From positions 3,844,001 to 3,908,000 of the forward strand of contig NZ_JADQDF010000001.1 of NCBI RefSeq assembly GCF_019263585.2: DNA of 64,000 nt, written 5' to 3'. Position numbers and translations under genes: made by a program. This document shows, piece by piece, positions 25,101 through 32,878 of the stretch. The stretch's first letter is position 1. Each line of letters opens with the position of its first letter. The notes beneath the pieces are model-generated. The model had not been told where the DNA came from. It saw only the letters and a list, made by a program, of their open reading frames with translations, and made no database searches. This stretch comes from Pseudonocardia oceani (GTDB lineage: Bacteria; Actinomycetota; Actinomycetes; Mycobacteriales; Pseudonocardiaceae).

Positions 25101-25390
25101 AGGGGCAGCGGCCGCCCGCCCGCCACGGGCACGTACCCGGTCACGACCCCCCGCTCGCCGGACAGCGCGGCGAGCACCGCACCGTGCGCCGCCGTCACCA
25201 GGGATCCCAACGGCACCCCCTGCTCGTCGGCGAGCCGGCGCAGTGCCGCCAGTACCCCGTCGGGGATCGCCGCCACGTGCTCGGCGACGCCGGCGACGGG
25301 GTCCGGCGCCCACCGGGGTACGGCGGTGGACCCGCCTGCGAGGAGCACCTCGCGCCAGAAGTCCCGGCCGGCCTCTGCTGGAGCTGCCAT
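22145..25390 (-). CDS. NRPS: C-lobe, adenylation, carrier, thioesterase
   Basis: A 1081-aa synthetase. Residues ~10-225 are only the C-terminal lobe of a condensation domain (FWREVLLAGG onward); the HHxxxDG lobe is missing. The A domain is complete: YFTSGSTGEPKG (~385), NAYGLTETSDDTNHEV, YRSGDHGRW, GRRDTQIKIRGFRIEMGEIE, NGKIDRKAL. The T domain has LGGTSLS (Ser ~780). The thioesterase has GHSAG (~912) and GGHYFL (~1056). By eye-alignment to GrsA the pocket would be D-I-W-Q-S-T-A-D-D-K; two Asp fit a cationic side chain such as diaminopropionate. ATG 25390 has AGGAGGAG upstream. It follows the membrane synthetase gene by 49 bases. Confidence 0.88.
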   Translation of the reverse strand: MAAPAEAGRDFWREVLLAGGSTAVPRWAPDPVAGVAEHVAAIPDGVLAALRRLADEQGVPLGSLVTAAHGAVLAALSGERGVVTGYVPVAGGRPLPLRLTTEPRSWRALSAEAHRATAELVSHAGFPVGELRRELALTGPTFETVLDVAGSDGELSGGVVLRVGFTGDALRLRHRTDLLDAACAARIAGYHLAALGRIAVEPDAEHRRHSLVGAEELRFQLDGLAGPQRELPGRRFHELFEQRVAAHPDAVAAVHGDRSWTYGELNARANRLGRALLARGLGREDVVAVVTERNLDWMAAVLAVFKAGGAYLPVEPHFPADRVATTLSRAGCALVVTEPGSTTTLDQALASLPGVRSLLVGDAYREDHPDGDLGIAVTADQLAYIYFTSGSTGEPKGVMCEQAGMLNHLLAKIEDLELAEGEVLAQTAPQCFDISLWQLVAALLVGGRTLLVEQEVIMDVARFVDTVVDARVGVLQIVPSYLDVVVAYLEQHPRVLPDLHCVSTTGEALKKELAQRWFAAQPTIALANAYGLTETSDDTNHEVMHRVPDGPRVPLGAPVRNVRVYVVDEHLAPVPLGAPGEIVFSGVCVGRGYVNDPERTRAVFTTDPHRDGDRLYRSGDHGRWLPDGKLEFLGRRDTQIKIRGFRIEMGEIENTLLRVPGVRDGAVVVAELAGGSSHLVAFYSGRPAEPELLRDRLAGSLPSYMVPSAFHHRESLPLTANGKIDRKALSALAGELDVAERPYDAPSTPTEQWLAASWAALFGVPAEQVGRRDHFFDLGGTSLSAVKLAIALERVVSLKDVTRHPVLAELAELVDSRSQGRTESRPALLQPLSPTDGAPTGALVCFPYAGGNAVNFRPLAGALRGSGIAVHAVELPGHDVAGRSEPFVPLAQVVEQVVAEITGRGLTGVMLWGHSAGAAFACATALRLQERGVPVARVFLCAQLLGTAADRRAGITELAGRSDVEIAAGLSGDGGYTELGELDTERAAHVGAAYRHDYVSANRHLADLLDAPPAVKLSAPVTVVVAVDDPSTASPHRARDWQLLAERVELHELADGGHYFLRTRPEEAAQAVLRTTELLSS

Positions 25391-25439
25391 CGGCTCCTCC
25401 TCCCACTCACCGTGGTGCTCGTGGTGATCTCGTCGTGCG

Positions 25440-28400
25440 CTACGCCGCGGCATGCGGGACCCGCCGGCCGTCCACCGTGCTGCCCGTCCGGTGGCCGTCG
25501 TGGATCGCGCCCGCCGGGTTCCCTCCCCACCGCTCGTGCGCGGGGACCTCCTCGCCCTTCATGAGGAACGAGTCGGCGGCCAGCGCCGCGCCGTCGCCCA
25601 TCGTCACGCCGTAGTGCACGAACGCGCCGACACCGAGGGTGACGCCGGCGCCGATCACCGTGAGGTCGGACTTGAACGCGCCGTCCTCCTGCGAGTGGCA
25701 CTGGACGATCGCACCTGCGTTCAGCGTGGCGTCGTCCCCGATCGTCACGAACGTCTTCTCCACGACGGAGGCTCCGTCGTCGAAGACCCTGCGGCCGATC
25801 CGCACGCCCAGCAGGCGCCAGAGCCCGCTCTTGAACGGAGTGCCGTTGAAGACCTGCAGATACGTCACGGCGGGCACCTTCCAGAACCGCTCGTGCCGCC
25901 AGAAGGCGCGGTCGTAGATCGAGCAGCCGTTCGGGGTCCAGGCCTGCAACCGGGAGACGGCGCGCCCGACCAGGACGAACCAGCCCGTGGTGAACAGCAG
26001 GGTCAGCACGGTGAACAGCGCGATCGCGGCGATCCCGAGCGACGGGTAGAGGTTGTGGGTGGCGAGGGCGATCAGGGTGACCCCGAAGAAGTGGACCCAG
26101 CGCACCAGCAGGAACAGCCCCATGGTGACGAGGTTGTGCCGGTTCTTGGCGGCGAGCCGCCTGCGGAGCTCGTCGCCCTCGACCAGGTGGCCGAAGCGCG
26201 TGTCGCGCTCGACCGACCGGGGGATCTCGAAGCAGGGCGACCCCAGCAGGCCGACCCCGGTCCGGACCTCCCCGTCGATCGGCACCATCACCTTCGTCCC
26301 GAGCAGGCAGTCGTCGCCCGTGCGGCCCTGCGCGGGGTAGAAGATGTTGTTGCCGAGGAAGTTGCGCGCGCCGATCGAGACCCGGGCCACCCGGAACGAG
26401 GTGTTCGAGAAGTCGGCGTTGACGAAGGACAGCCCGTCGGCGATCACCGTGCCGGTGCCGACCGCGCTCAGGGCCGGGACGTCGTGCTTGACGGCGGTGC
26501 CGAAGTTCGACCCGGTCTGCTCCACCCGGGAGAGGTCGTACCCGAGGAGGCGCAGGTAGCCGACGACGAAGGAGCTGTCGCCGACGAGCTGCATCAGGAA
26601 CGCGCTGTTGGTGGTGCGGGTGATCACGCGCTGGATCCAGTAGTGGAACCCGTACAGGGGGTAGAGGCGGCCGGGCTCGAGCACCGGGCCCAGCACCCGG
26701 GAGACCACGACCGAGAAGAGCAGCCCGGCGAGCGCGGAGCCGAAGAAGATCACGAGCGAGACGGCCGCGGCGTCGAGGTAGAGCGTCCAGCCGGCCGACG
26801 GTTCCGCCTCCGTCAACGCGGCGAGCGGGGGGAACCAGGCGATCAGCAGGACGGGGAGGCTGATCACCGCCGGCAGGTACAGCAGCACGTTGAGCAGTTG
26901 CAGGGCCGGATAACCGGCCCGGCGGACGGACCCGCCGTCGACGGACTCGACCACGCGGTAGTCGGTGGTGGTCGGCTGGGCGGGGGACCCGTGCCAGGCC
27001 TCGCCCACCGGCACGGACTGACCGGGCTGCAGCGACGATGTGTGGCCGAGCTGGGACCCGTCGCCCATCGCGGTCCCGGTGTCGAGCACGGTCGCGTCGC
27101 CGACGAACACGTCCCGACCGAGGGTGACGGTGCCGGTGTGGATCACGCCGTCGTGGGCCCGGTAGCCGGTGAACGACGAGGCCTTGCTGATGACCGTGCC
27201 CGCGCCGATGGTGAGCAGATCGGTGCACACGGGCACCGTCGGGGAGAAGATCACGGCCCCGCGTCCGATCCTGGCGCCCAGTGCCCGCAGGTAGTGCACG
27301 TAGATCGGCGAGCCGACGAACATCACCAGCGGGTTCGACCGGATGAGCGCCTTCACGACCCAGAAGCGGACGTAGGCGAGGCTCCACACCCGTATCCGCT
27401 GGGGCTTCCAGCGGCCGACGAGCACCCACTTCGCCGCGATCGGCAGCAGGCACAGGCCGATGAAGGTGCCGACGGTGACCAGGACGGATCTCAGGTACAC
27501 CTCGACCGGGCCGGAGGCGACCGAGATCCACTCGTAGCCCCGGACCCCGATCAGCGCGGCGAGGAAGGCGTACCCGAGGATGAACAGCGCCTGCAGGGCG
27601 CCGCAGAGGACGTACCGCGGCGTGCCGACCGGGGGCGTCGTCTCCCGGGGTTCCGGGCGCGGCGTCGCGAGGGCCCGACCGGGGTCGGCCTGCGCGAGGG
27701 CCGTGGCCAGGCCCCTCATCGTCGGGTGCGCGTAGACGTCCTTGATCGACACCGGCGGCAGGTCGACCCGCTTGCGGACCCGTGCGCAGAACTGGGCCAT
27801 CACCAGCGAGTCGGCGCCCAGGTCGTCGAAGAAGTGGCTCCCGACCGCCACCTCGCACCCCATCAGGCCGGCCAGCACCTCGGCGAGGCTCCGCTCCGAC
27901 GGGGTCGATCCGGTGTCCGCGAGCGCCGCCGCGAGGCTCCGGACCGTCGGGTACCGGTAGACGTCCTTCATCGACACCGGTGGCAGGTCGGCGCGCTTGC
28001 GGACCCGTGCGCAGAACTGGGCCATCACCAGCGAGTCGGCGCCCAGGTCGTCGAAGAAGTGGCTCCCGACCGGCACCTCGCGCCCCATGAGTGCGGCCAG
28101 CGCCCCGGCGAGCGCGCCCTCGGTGTCGTTCGTCGGGCCGGCGGGGCCCGCGGCGACCGGCGCCGGGGGGACCGCGGGGACGGGGAGCCGCGACCCGACC
28201 CCGGTCGGCTCGATCCGGAGATCGCGGGTCACGGCCTCCCGGTCGACCCGCCCGTGGTACTCGATCTCCCGGTCGGCGTTGACCCGGCCCCGGTCGCCGG
28301 TGCGGTAGATGCGCCCGGAGGGGTTGGCCGGGATGCCCAGGAAGTCCTGGACGAACACCTCGTCGGTCAGGTCGTCGTGGTTCAGGTACCCGCAGGCGAG

Positions 28401-29576
28401 CCCGATCCCGGCGATGCCGATCTCGCCGACCTCGCCGTGCGGCAGCGCCCGGTACGGGTCCTCGGCGTCCAGGATGACCGTGCTGTAGGTGGGGAGCGGG
28501 ACCCCGATGGTCGGTGGCCTGTCCGGGTGGAGCTCGGTCCACGTGGCCGACACCGTGGCCTCGGTCGGGCCGTAGACGCTGAGGAACCGGCGACCGGGGC
28601 GGTGCCAGCGCGTGATCAGGTCGCGTGGGCAGTCCTTCCCGCACACCAGCAGGAACCGCAGGTCGGGCAGGTCGCCGGGAAGGGTCTCCAGCACGCCCGG
28701 GACGCAGCACAGGGCGGTGACGGCCCGGTCGCGGAGGAACTCGTGCAGGTCGGGACCCAGCAGGTTCGGGCCGGGTGGCCGGGGCACCAGCGTCGCGCCG
28801 CAGACCCACGGCACCCAGATCTCCTCGACCGAGAAGTCGAGCGCGATCGGCAGCCCCTGGTAGACGCGGTCGCCGGACCGGATGCCGTACACCTCGGCGG
28901 CCACCTTGACGAAGTTGCAGATGCTGGCGTGGTCGATGGCCACCCCCTCCGGCCTCCCGGAGGCGGACGAGTAGCTGATGTAGGCGAGCTGGTCGTCCAG
29001 GGCGCCCCGCTCGGCGTCGATGAGCCGGCGCGGGTCCATCTCCTCGATCAGCGGCGCGGCGCGGTCGACGTACACGAGTTCGGCGCCGTTCGCGGTCAGC
29101 AGGTCGATCTGCTGCACCCGGTCGGCCACGTGCGACATCGACAGCACCGTGCGCGCCCGTGCGTCCTCGACGATGTACGCGAGGCGGCCCGTCGGCGTGG
29201 CGACGTCCAGCGGGACGTAGGCCGCCCCGATCTTGAGCGTGGCGAGCACCGCGACGTAGGACTGGGCCGGGCGGTCGAACAGCAGGGCGATCCGGTCGCC
29301 TGCGCGGGCCCCGCGCAGGCGCAGGTACCGGGCCAGGCGGTTGGCCCGCGCGTCGAGCTCGGCGTAGGTCAGCGACATCTCGTCGGAGTCGACAGCGAGC
29401 CGCCCGGCCCGGCCGTAGCGGTGGTTCCAGTCGCACCGCTCCTCGAAGAGGTGGTCCAGGCGCTCGTCCCGGCGGACCCGGCGGCCCTGGGCCTCGTGCT
29501 GGTCGACCAGCACCAGCTCGGACAAGGGCACCGGCGGTCCGGTGGGGGGTTGCTCGGAGTGCTGCGTCGCCGGCAC
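25440..29576 (-). CDS. Pls/PosA-type membrane NRPS polymerase with truncated A domain and two carrier domains
   Basis: A 1378-aa protein of the epsilon-poly-lysine-synthetase-like family. Residues 1-~455 are an adenylation domain with VYGPTEATVSATW and YRTGDRG, but its A3 loop is altered (SSASGRPEG instead of TSGSTGxPKG) and it stops after GRVDREAVTRDLRIEP: the C-terminal subdomain with the A10 lysine is absent. Two near-identical carrier domains follow (each FFDDLGADSLVMAQF; Ser ~513 and ~588). Residues ~660-1378 hold about six membrane helices separating three hexapeptide/left-handed-helix blocks, the Pls 'C-domain' region that forms the amide links. GTG 29576 has GAGGAGG upstream. Predicted to make a diaminopropionyl oligomer or polymer, probably loaded in trans. 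Confidence 0.87.
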   Translation of the reverse strand: MPATQHSEQPPTGPPVPLSELVLVDQHEAQGRRVRRDERLDHLFEERCDWNHRYGRAGRLAVDSDEMSLTYAELDARANRLARYLRLRGARAGDRIALLFDRPAQSYVAVLATLKIGAAYVPLDVATPTGRLAYIVEDARARTVLSMSHVADRVQQIDLLTANGAELVYVDRAAPLIEEMDPRRLIDAERGALDDQLAYISYSSASGRPEGVAIDHASICNFVKVAAEVYGIRSGDRVYQGLPIALDFSVEEIWVPWVCGATLVPRPPGPNLLGPDLHEFLRDRAVTALCCVPGVLETLPGDLPDLRFLLVCGKDCPRDLITRWHRPGRRFLSVYGPTEATVSATWTELHPDRPPTIGVPLPTYSTVILDAEDPYRALPHGEVGEIGIAGIGLACGYLNHDDLTDEVFVQDFLGIPANPSGRIYRTGDRGRVNADREIEYHGRVDREAVTRDLRIEPTGVGSRLPVPAVPPAPVAAGPAGPTNDTEGALAGALAALMGREVPVGSHFFDDLGADSLVMAQFCARVRKRADLPPVSMKDVYRYPTVRSLAAALADTGSTPSERSLAEVLAGLMGCEVAVGSHFFDDLGADSLVMAQFCARVRKRVDLPPVSIKDVYAHPTMRGLATALAQADPGRALATPRPEPRETTPPVGTPRYVLCGALQALFILGYAFLAALIGVRGYEWISVASGPVEVYLRSVLVTVGTFIGLCLLPIAAKWVLVGRWKPQRIRVWSLAYVRFWVVKALIRSNPLVMFVGSPIYVHYLRALGARIGRGAVIFSPTVPVCTDLLTIGAGTVISKASSFTGYRAHDGVIHTGTVTLGRDVFVGDATVLDTGTAMGDGSQLGHTSSLQPGQSVPVGEAWHGSPAQPTTTDYRVVESVDGGSVRRAGYPALQLLNVLLYLPAVISLPVLLIAWFPPLAALTEAEPSAGWTLYLDAAAVSLVIFFGSALAGLLFSVVVSRVLGPVLEPGRLYPLYGFHYWIQRVITRTTNSAFLMQLVGDSSFVVGYLRLLGYDLSRVEQTGSNFGTAVKHDVPALSAVGTGTVIADGLSFVNADFSNTSFRVARVSIGARNFLGNNIFYPAQGRTGDDCLLGTKVMVPIDGEVRTGVGLLGSPCFEIPRSVERDTRFGHLVEGDELRRRLAAKNRHNLVTMGLFLLVRWVHFFGVTLIALATHNLYPSLGIAAIALFTVLTLLFTTGWFVLVGRAVSRLQAWTPNGCSIYDRAFWRHERFWKVPAVTYLQVFNGTPFKSGLWRLLGVRIGRRVFDDGASVVEKTFVTIGDDATLNAGAIVQCHSQEDGAFKSDLTVIGAGVTLGVGAFVHYGVTMGDGAALAADSFLMKGEEVPAHERWGGNPAGAIHDGHRTGSTVDGRRVPHAAA
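27732..28110. repeat. tandem duplication of a carrier domain (225-bp period)
   Basis: Within the membrane synthetase gene, 27732-27885 and 27957-28110 are nearly identical over most of their length, including an 80+ base stretch around the Ser codon with very few changes. The spacing of 225 bases equals 75 codons, exactly one carrier domain. DNA-level identity implies recent duplication or gene conversion. Confidence 0.85.
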
Positions 29577-30046
29577 GCCGCCTCCTCGGTCCGAGCACTG
29601 CACCGTGCGTCGAAAGAGATTTGCACCAGTACCGGCTGTGGTCAATGGTGCGCGGTCGATGTCGGTCCGTCGGGGAGCAATTCGCCCGCGGAAATCGTTC
29701 GAGCAGTCGTACGAATCGATCTTCGGCATGATCGCGACCCCTCCGCCGTCGGATGAAGGATGCGCCGAGGAATGAATCCGGACCACCGTGCACCCCCCAC
29801 TGCGCGGGGGGCGGACCCGCTGATCGAGGTAGGGGCAGCCCCTGGACGCGCCTGTCGTCGGGTCGGTTCGGGCGTGATCGGCGAAACCCGTCCCGACCGC
29901 CGCCATTTCGCCGTTCCAGGAGCGGAATGAGGCGATTCCGTGGCGGTCACACCCGCATCCCCGGAGTTCGACGAGGATGCGCTGTTCCTCCGGTGCGAGG
30001 GGACTTCGACGCCGCCGGTCCGGTCGCGGACCTCCACGGCCGGGGG
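29577..30046 (-). promoter_or_regulatory. 470-bp AT-richer region upstream of the synthetase operon
   Basis: No convincing gene on either strand. The part nearest the synthetase start (about 29600-29780) is clearly richer in A/T than the coding DNA around it and is the likely promoter and regulator-binding region of the four-gene biosynthetic operon. GAGGAGGCGGC directly precedes the GTG start. A C-rich/G-rich stem (CACCCCCCACTGCGCGGGGGG) near 29789-29815 may terminate the kinase operon or shape the leader. Confidence 0.5.
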
Positions 30047-32878
30047 TCAGCCCGGCCCGGCCTCCGCGAGCAGGCGCTCGCAGGTCCGGACCACCACCTG
30101 CGCGGCGTCGCGCACACCCCCGGTCGAGGCCGGGTGCGCCGCCCACCACTGCCACCGGGCGAGCTCGGCCGTGGCCGCCACACGCACCTCGTGCGCGTCC
30201 GCCCCCTCGGCGAGGCCGAGCCGGGCGCGCGGCTCGGCCCCGCCCGCACCCAGCAGGCGCTCGGCCGAGCGCCGCACCTCCTCGGGCAGCGTGAGGTCGC
30301 CCGCGCGGAGGGTCGCGGCGAGATCGACCTCGGCGAGCTCGTGCGCCCCCGACCGCAGGCGGTCCAGCTCGTAGCGCAGGCGGTGCGTCCGGTCCCCCTC
30401 CAGCGGTGCCGACCGCACGAGGTCCTCCAGAGCGGCCAGTGCCCGGCGCACCTCGACCACGTCCGGCCGTCCCGCCCTGTCGGTGCGCCCCCCGGCGTCG
30501 AGGCGCGCGGCGAGCCCGTGGAGCGCGCCGACGTGGTCGGTGCCGCGGTAGACCTCGCTGGCGTAGCGCAGGAGGTCGCGCAACCGGGCCGCCAGCGGCA
30601 TCCCGTCGCCGGTACCGGGCCCACCCCCGGAGGGCAGCCGTTCCTGGGGCAGCCGTTCCTGGGGCAGCGGTTCCTGGGGCAGCGGCAGGGACCACTCCAC
30701 CGTGGTGCCCTCGCCCGGCGCGGAGCGGATCGCGATCGTTCCCCCGACCGCGGCGACGCGCGCGGTGACGTTGCGCAGGCCGCGCCCGGCCCGCACTGCC
30801 GAGGCCGGGACGGCACCGGGTTCGAACCCGGGGCCCGAGTCGCGCACGGCCATCCGCAGGCTCCCGCCGACCTCGGACACGCTGACGGTCACCGGCACGC
30901 CCGGAGCGTGCTTGCGCGCGTTGTTCACCGCCTCGAGGCAGCAGTAGTAGGCGGTGTCACCGATCTCGGCGGGGAGCCGCGCCGCCGGGGCGCCGGTGCA
31001 GTCGAGCGCGACGGGTGGGTGCGCTCCGGCCAGTGCGGCCGACAGCGCCGCCGCGAGTCCCTGCTCGGACAGCACGACCGACGAGACCCCGGTGGCGGTC
31101 TCGGCCAGCACCGTCTCGGCGTCGTCGACCTGCACCAGGAGCCTGGCCAGCCGCTCCCGCGCGTCGTCGAGCTGTCGCGTCGCGACCTGGTGGTCGACCA
31201 GCCCGAGCGTGAGACCCAGGGTCACGAGGTGGTGCTGCGCGCCGTCGTGCAGGTCGCGCTCGATGCGCCGCCGCTCGCTGTCCATCTCGGCGACCGCCTC
31301 GCGCCGGGCCACCGCGATCGCCTCGCCGTGCGCCAGCGCGGCCCGGAGCTGGCGTTCCAGCTCGATGCCCGACCGGCTCGCCTGGAGCACCACCCGCAGG
31401 CTGTCGGCGACGTCGTCGAGGAGGTGCCGGCGCTGCGCGTGCAGGCCGGCGACGGCGGCGCGGTCGACCGCGATCTCCCCGAGCTGCTCCTCGCCCTGCG
31501 AGATGGACACCGCCACGAGGTCGCCGGGGTCGGTCTGCTCGGCCCCGCCGGGCCACGAGTACGTGCGGTCGCGCAACCCGGGCCGCCGCACCGTCAGCCG
31601 GCAGACGCCGGCGCCGAGCGCACGGGCGACGCCCTCGGCGACACGGGCGAGGTCCGGGGCGTCGCCCGCCGTGGCGTGCGACAGCGCCGCCACCTCGGCC
31701 AGCACGCTGTAGGGCGTCGGCCGGGTCCCGTACAGCAGCCGGTCGACCAGGTTCTCGACGGACAGGTACAGCGGCAGGAAGACCAGCGCGACCGGTACCG
31801 CCGCGAGCGCGGCCTGCCCCAGCGCCGCCGCCCCGGTCGGCGCCGGGTCGCCCGCGGCCGCGCGCACCACCGTGAACGCACCTCCGGCGAGCGCGGCCAC
31901 GAGCGTGGCGGCCAGTCCCCGGCTGAACAGCTGCTCCGCCGTGCCCAGCCGGGCGCCGACGGTCGCGAGCAGGACCGCGGTCGCGATGGCCGCCGATGCG
32001 AGCCGGGAGAACCAGAACAGCAGCGCGGTGGGCAGCTCCTCGTCCTGGTCCACGTGCGCCGTCGGGTCGTAGAGCGTCAGGCCGGGCTCGCCGAGCCCGG
32101 TGAGGACCAGGGTGACGACCGCCAGCACCGCCGCGGTCGCGAACGCGGCCGCCAGCACGCTCAGCAGCAGCCGCGCCTGGGTGCGCTGCTCGCTCGTGGC
32201 GCCCCGCCGGACCCGCGCGGGCAGCACGACGAGACCCGCGACCGGGACGAGGAAGCCGAAGAAGAGGATGCAGCTGTAGGTGTGGGGGAGCAGGGCCGTC
32301 CCGAACCCCACGACGAGCAGGCTCGCGACCCCGACGGCGACCAACAGGTTCCCGGCGGGTCCGCGCCACAGCCTTCCCGACCAGGACACGGTCGGGAAGA
32401 CCAGCAGCGCGAGGACGTAGGCGGTGCTCGCGACACCGTGCAGCACGATCTGGTGCAGCTGGCCGACCGACCAGCCCGTGGCGATCTGCACGGCCACCGC
32501 GGCGGCGTGGGCCTGCAGGTTGAACGCCCCGGCGGAACCGATCATCGCGATCACGAGCAGCCGCAGCGACCACGAGCGCTTCCCGTGGCGCAGCAGCACC
32601 GCCGCGATGACCAGGTTCAGGGCGCTGAACGCGTAGTCGAGCACGGCCTGGTCGAGCGGCTCGCTGCGCGGGGCGGCCTCCGAGACGCCCTGGGCCCACC
32701 TGCTGCCCCCGGCCGCCGCCGTCCGGACGGCGTCGAGCGCCCCCGGCCAGTACCGCGCCACGGCGACGACCAGGCCGACGGCGAGCCAGCCGACGGCGAC
32801 CGCCGTGCAGACGATCAGCAGCGCGACGTAGCCGCCCACGGCGAACCGCCTGCCCGCGGCCGCGGATCCGCTGCTCAC
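30047..32878 (-). CDS. large membrane sensor histidine kinase (NarL-type)
   Basis: A 943-aa protein. The first ~400 residues hold many hydrophobic helices (7TM-like sensor), then a GAF-like linker, a HisKA_3 dimerisation domain with LHDGAQHHLVTLGL (His ~543) and a normal HATPase domain with N (EAVNNARKHA), G1 (RDSGPGFEPG) and G2 (GRGLRNV) boxes. After this comes an unusual ~200-residue helical C-terminus introduced by PQERLP repeats, with no recognised domain. GTG 32878 overlaps the stop of the second kinase gene (GTGA). It is the only one of the three kinases here with intact ATP-binding motifs. Confidence 0.88.
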   Translation of the reverse strand: MSSGSAAAGRRFAVGGYVALLIVCTAVAVGWLAVGLVVAVARYWPGALDAVRTAAAGGSRWAQGVSEAAPRSEPLDQAVLDYAFSALNLVIAAVLLRHGKRSWSLRLLVIAMIGSAGAFNLQAHAAAVAVQIATGWSVGQLHQIVLHGVASTAYVLALLVFPTVSWSGRLWRGPAGNLLVAVGVASLLVVGFGTALLPHTYSCILFFGFLVPVAGLVVLPARVRRGATSEQRTQARLLLSVLAAAFATAAVLAVVTLVLTGLGEPGLTLYDPTAHVDQDEELPTALLFWFSRLASAAIATAVLLATVGARLGTAEQLFSRGLAATLVAALAGGAFTVVRAAAGDPAPTGAAALGQAALAAVPVALVFLPLYLSVENLVDRLLYGTRPTPYSVLAEVAALSHATAGDAPDLARVAEGVARALGAGVCRLTVRRPGLRDRTYSWPGGAEQTDPGDLVAVSISQGEEQLGEIAVDRAAVAGLHAQRRHLLDDVADSLRVVLQASRSGIELERQLRAALAHGEAIAVARREAVAEMDSERRRIERDLHDGAQHHLVTLGLTLGLVDHQVATRQLDDARERLARLLVQVDDAETVLAETATGVSSVVLSEQGLAAALSAALAGAHPPVALDCTGAPAARLPAEIGDTAYYCCLEAVNNARKHAPGVPVTVSVSEVGGSLRMAVRDSGPGFEPGAVPASAVRAGRGLRNVTARVAAVGGTIAIRSAPGEGTTVEWSLPLPQEPLPQERLPQERLPSGGGPGTGDGMPLAARLRDLLRYASEVYRGTDHVGALHGLAARLDAGGRTDRAGRPDVVEVRRALAALEDLVRSAPLEGDRTHRLRYELDRLRSGAHELAEVDLAATLRAGDLTLPEEVRRSAERLLGAGGAEPRARLGLAEGADAHEVRVAATAELARWQWWAAHPASTGGVRDAAQVVVRTCERLLAEAGPG
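30633..30685. repeat. 15-bp tandem repeats encoding QERLP units
   Basis: Units GGCAGCCGTTCCTGG at 30633-30647, 30648-30662 and 30663-30677 plus a partial copy encode Pro-Gln-Glu-(Arg/Pro)-Leu repeats at the junction of the kinase catalytic domain and its C-terminal extension. Copy-number change would alter linker length without frameshift. Confidence 0.8.

Noticed and set aside
25452..29756. A 1434-codon plus-strand open frame opposite the membrane synthetase
   Set aside because: Shadow of the synthetase. Its composition follows the reversed codons of recognised A, carrier and hexapeptide domains.
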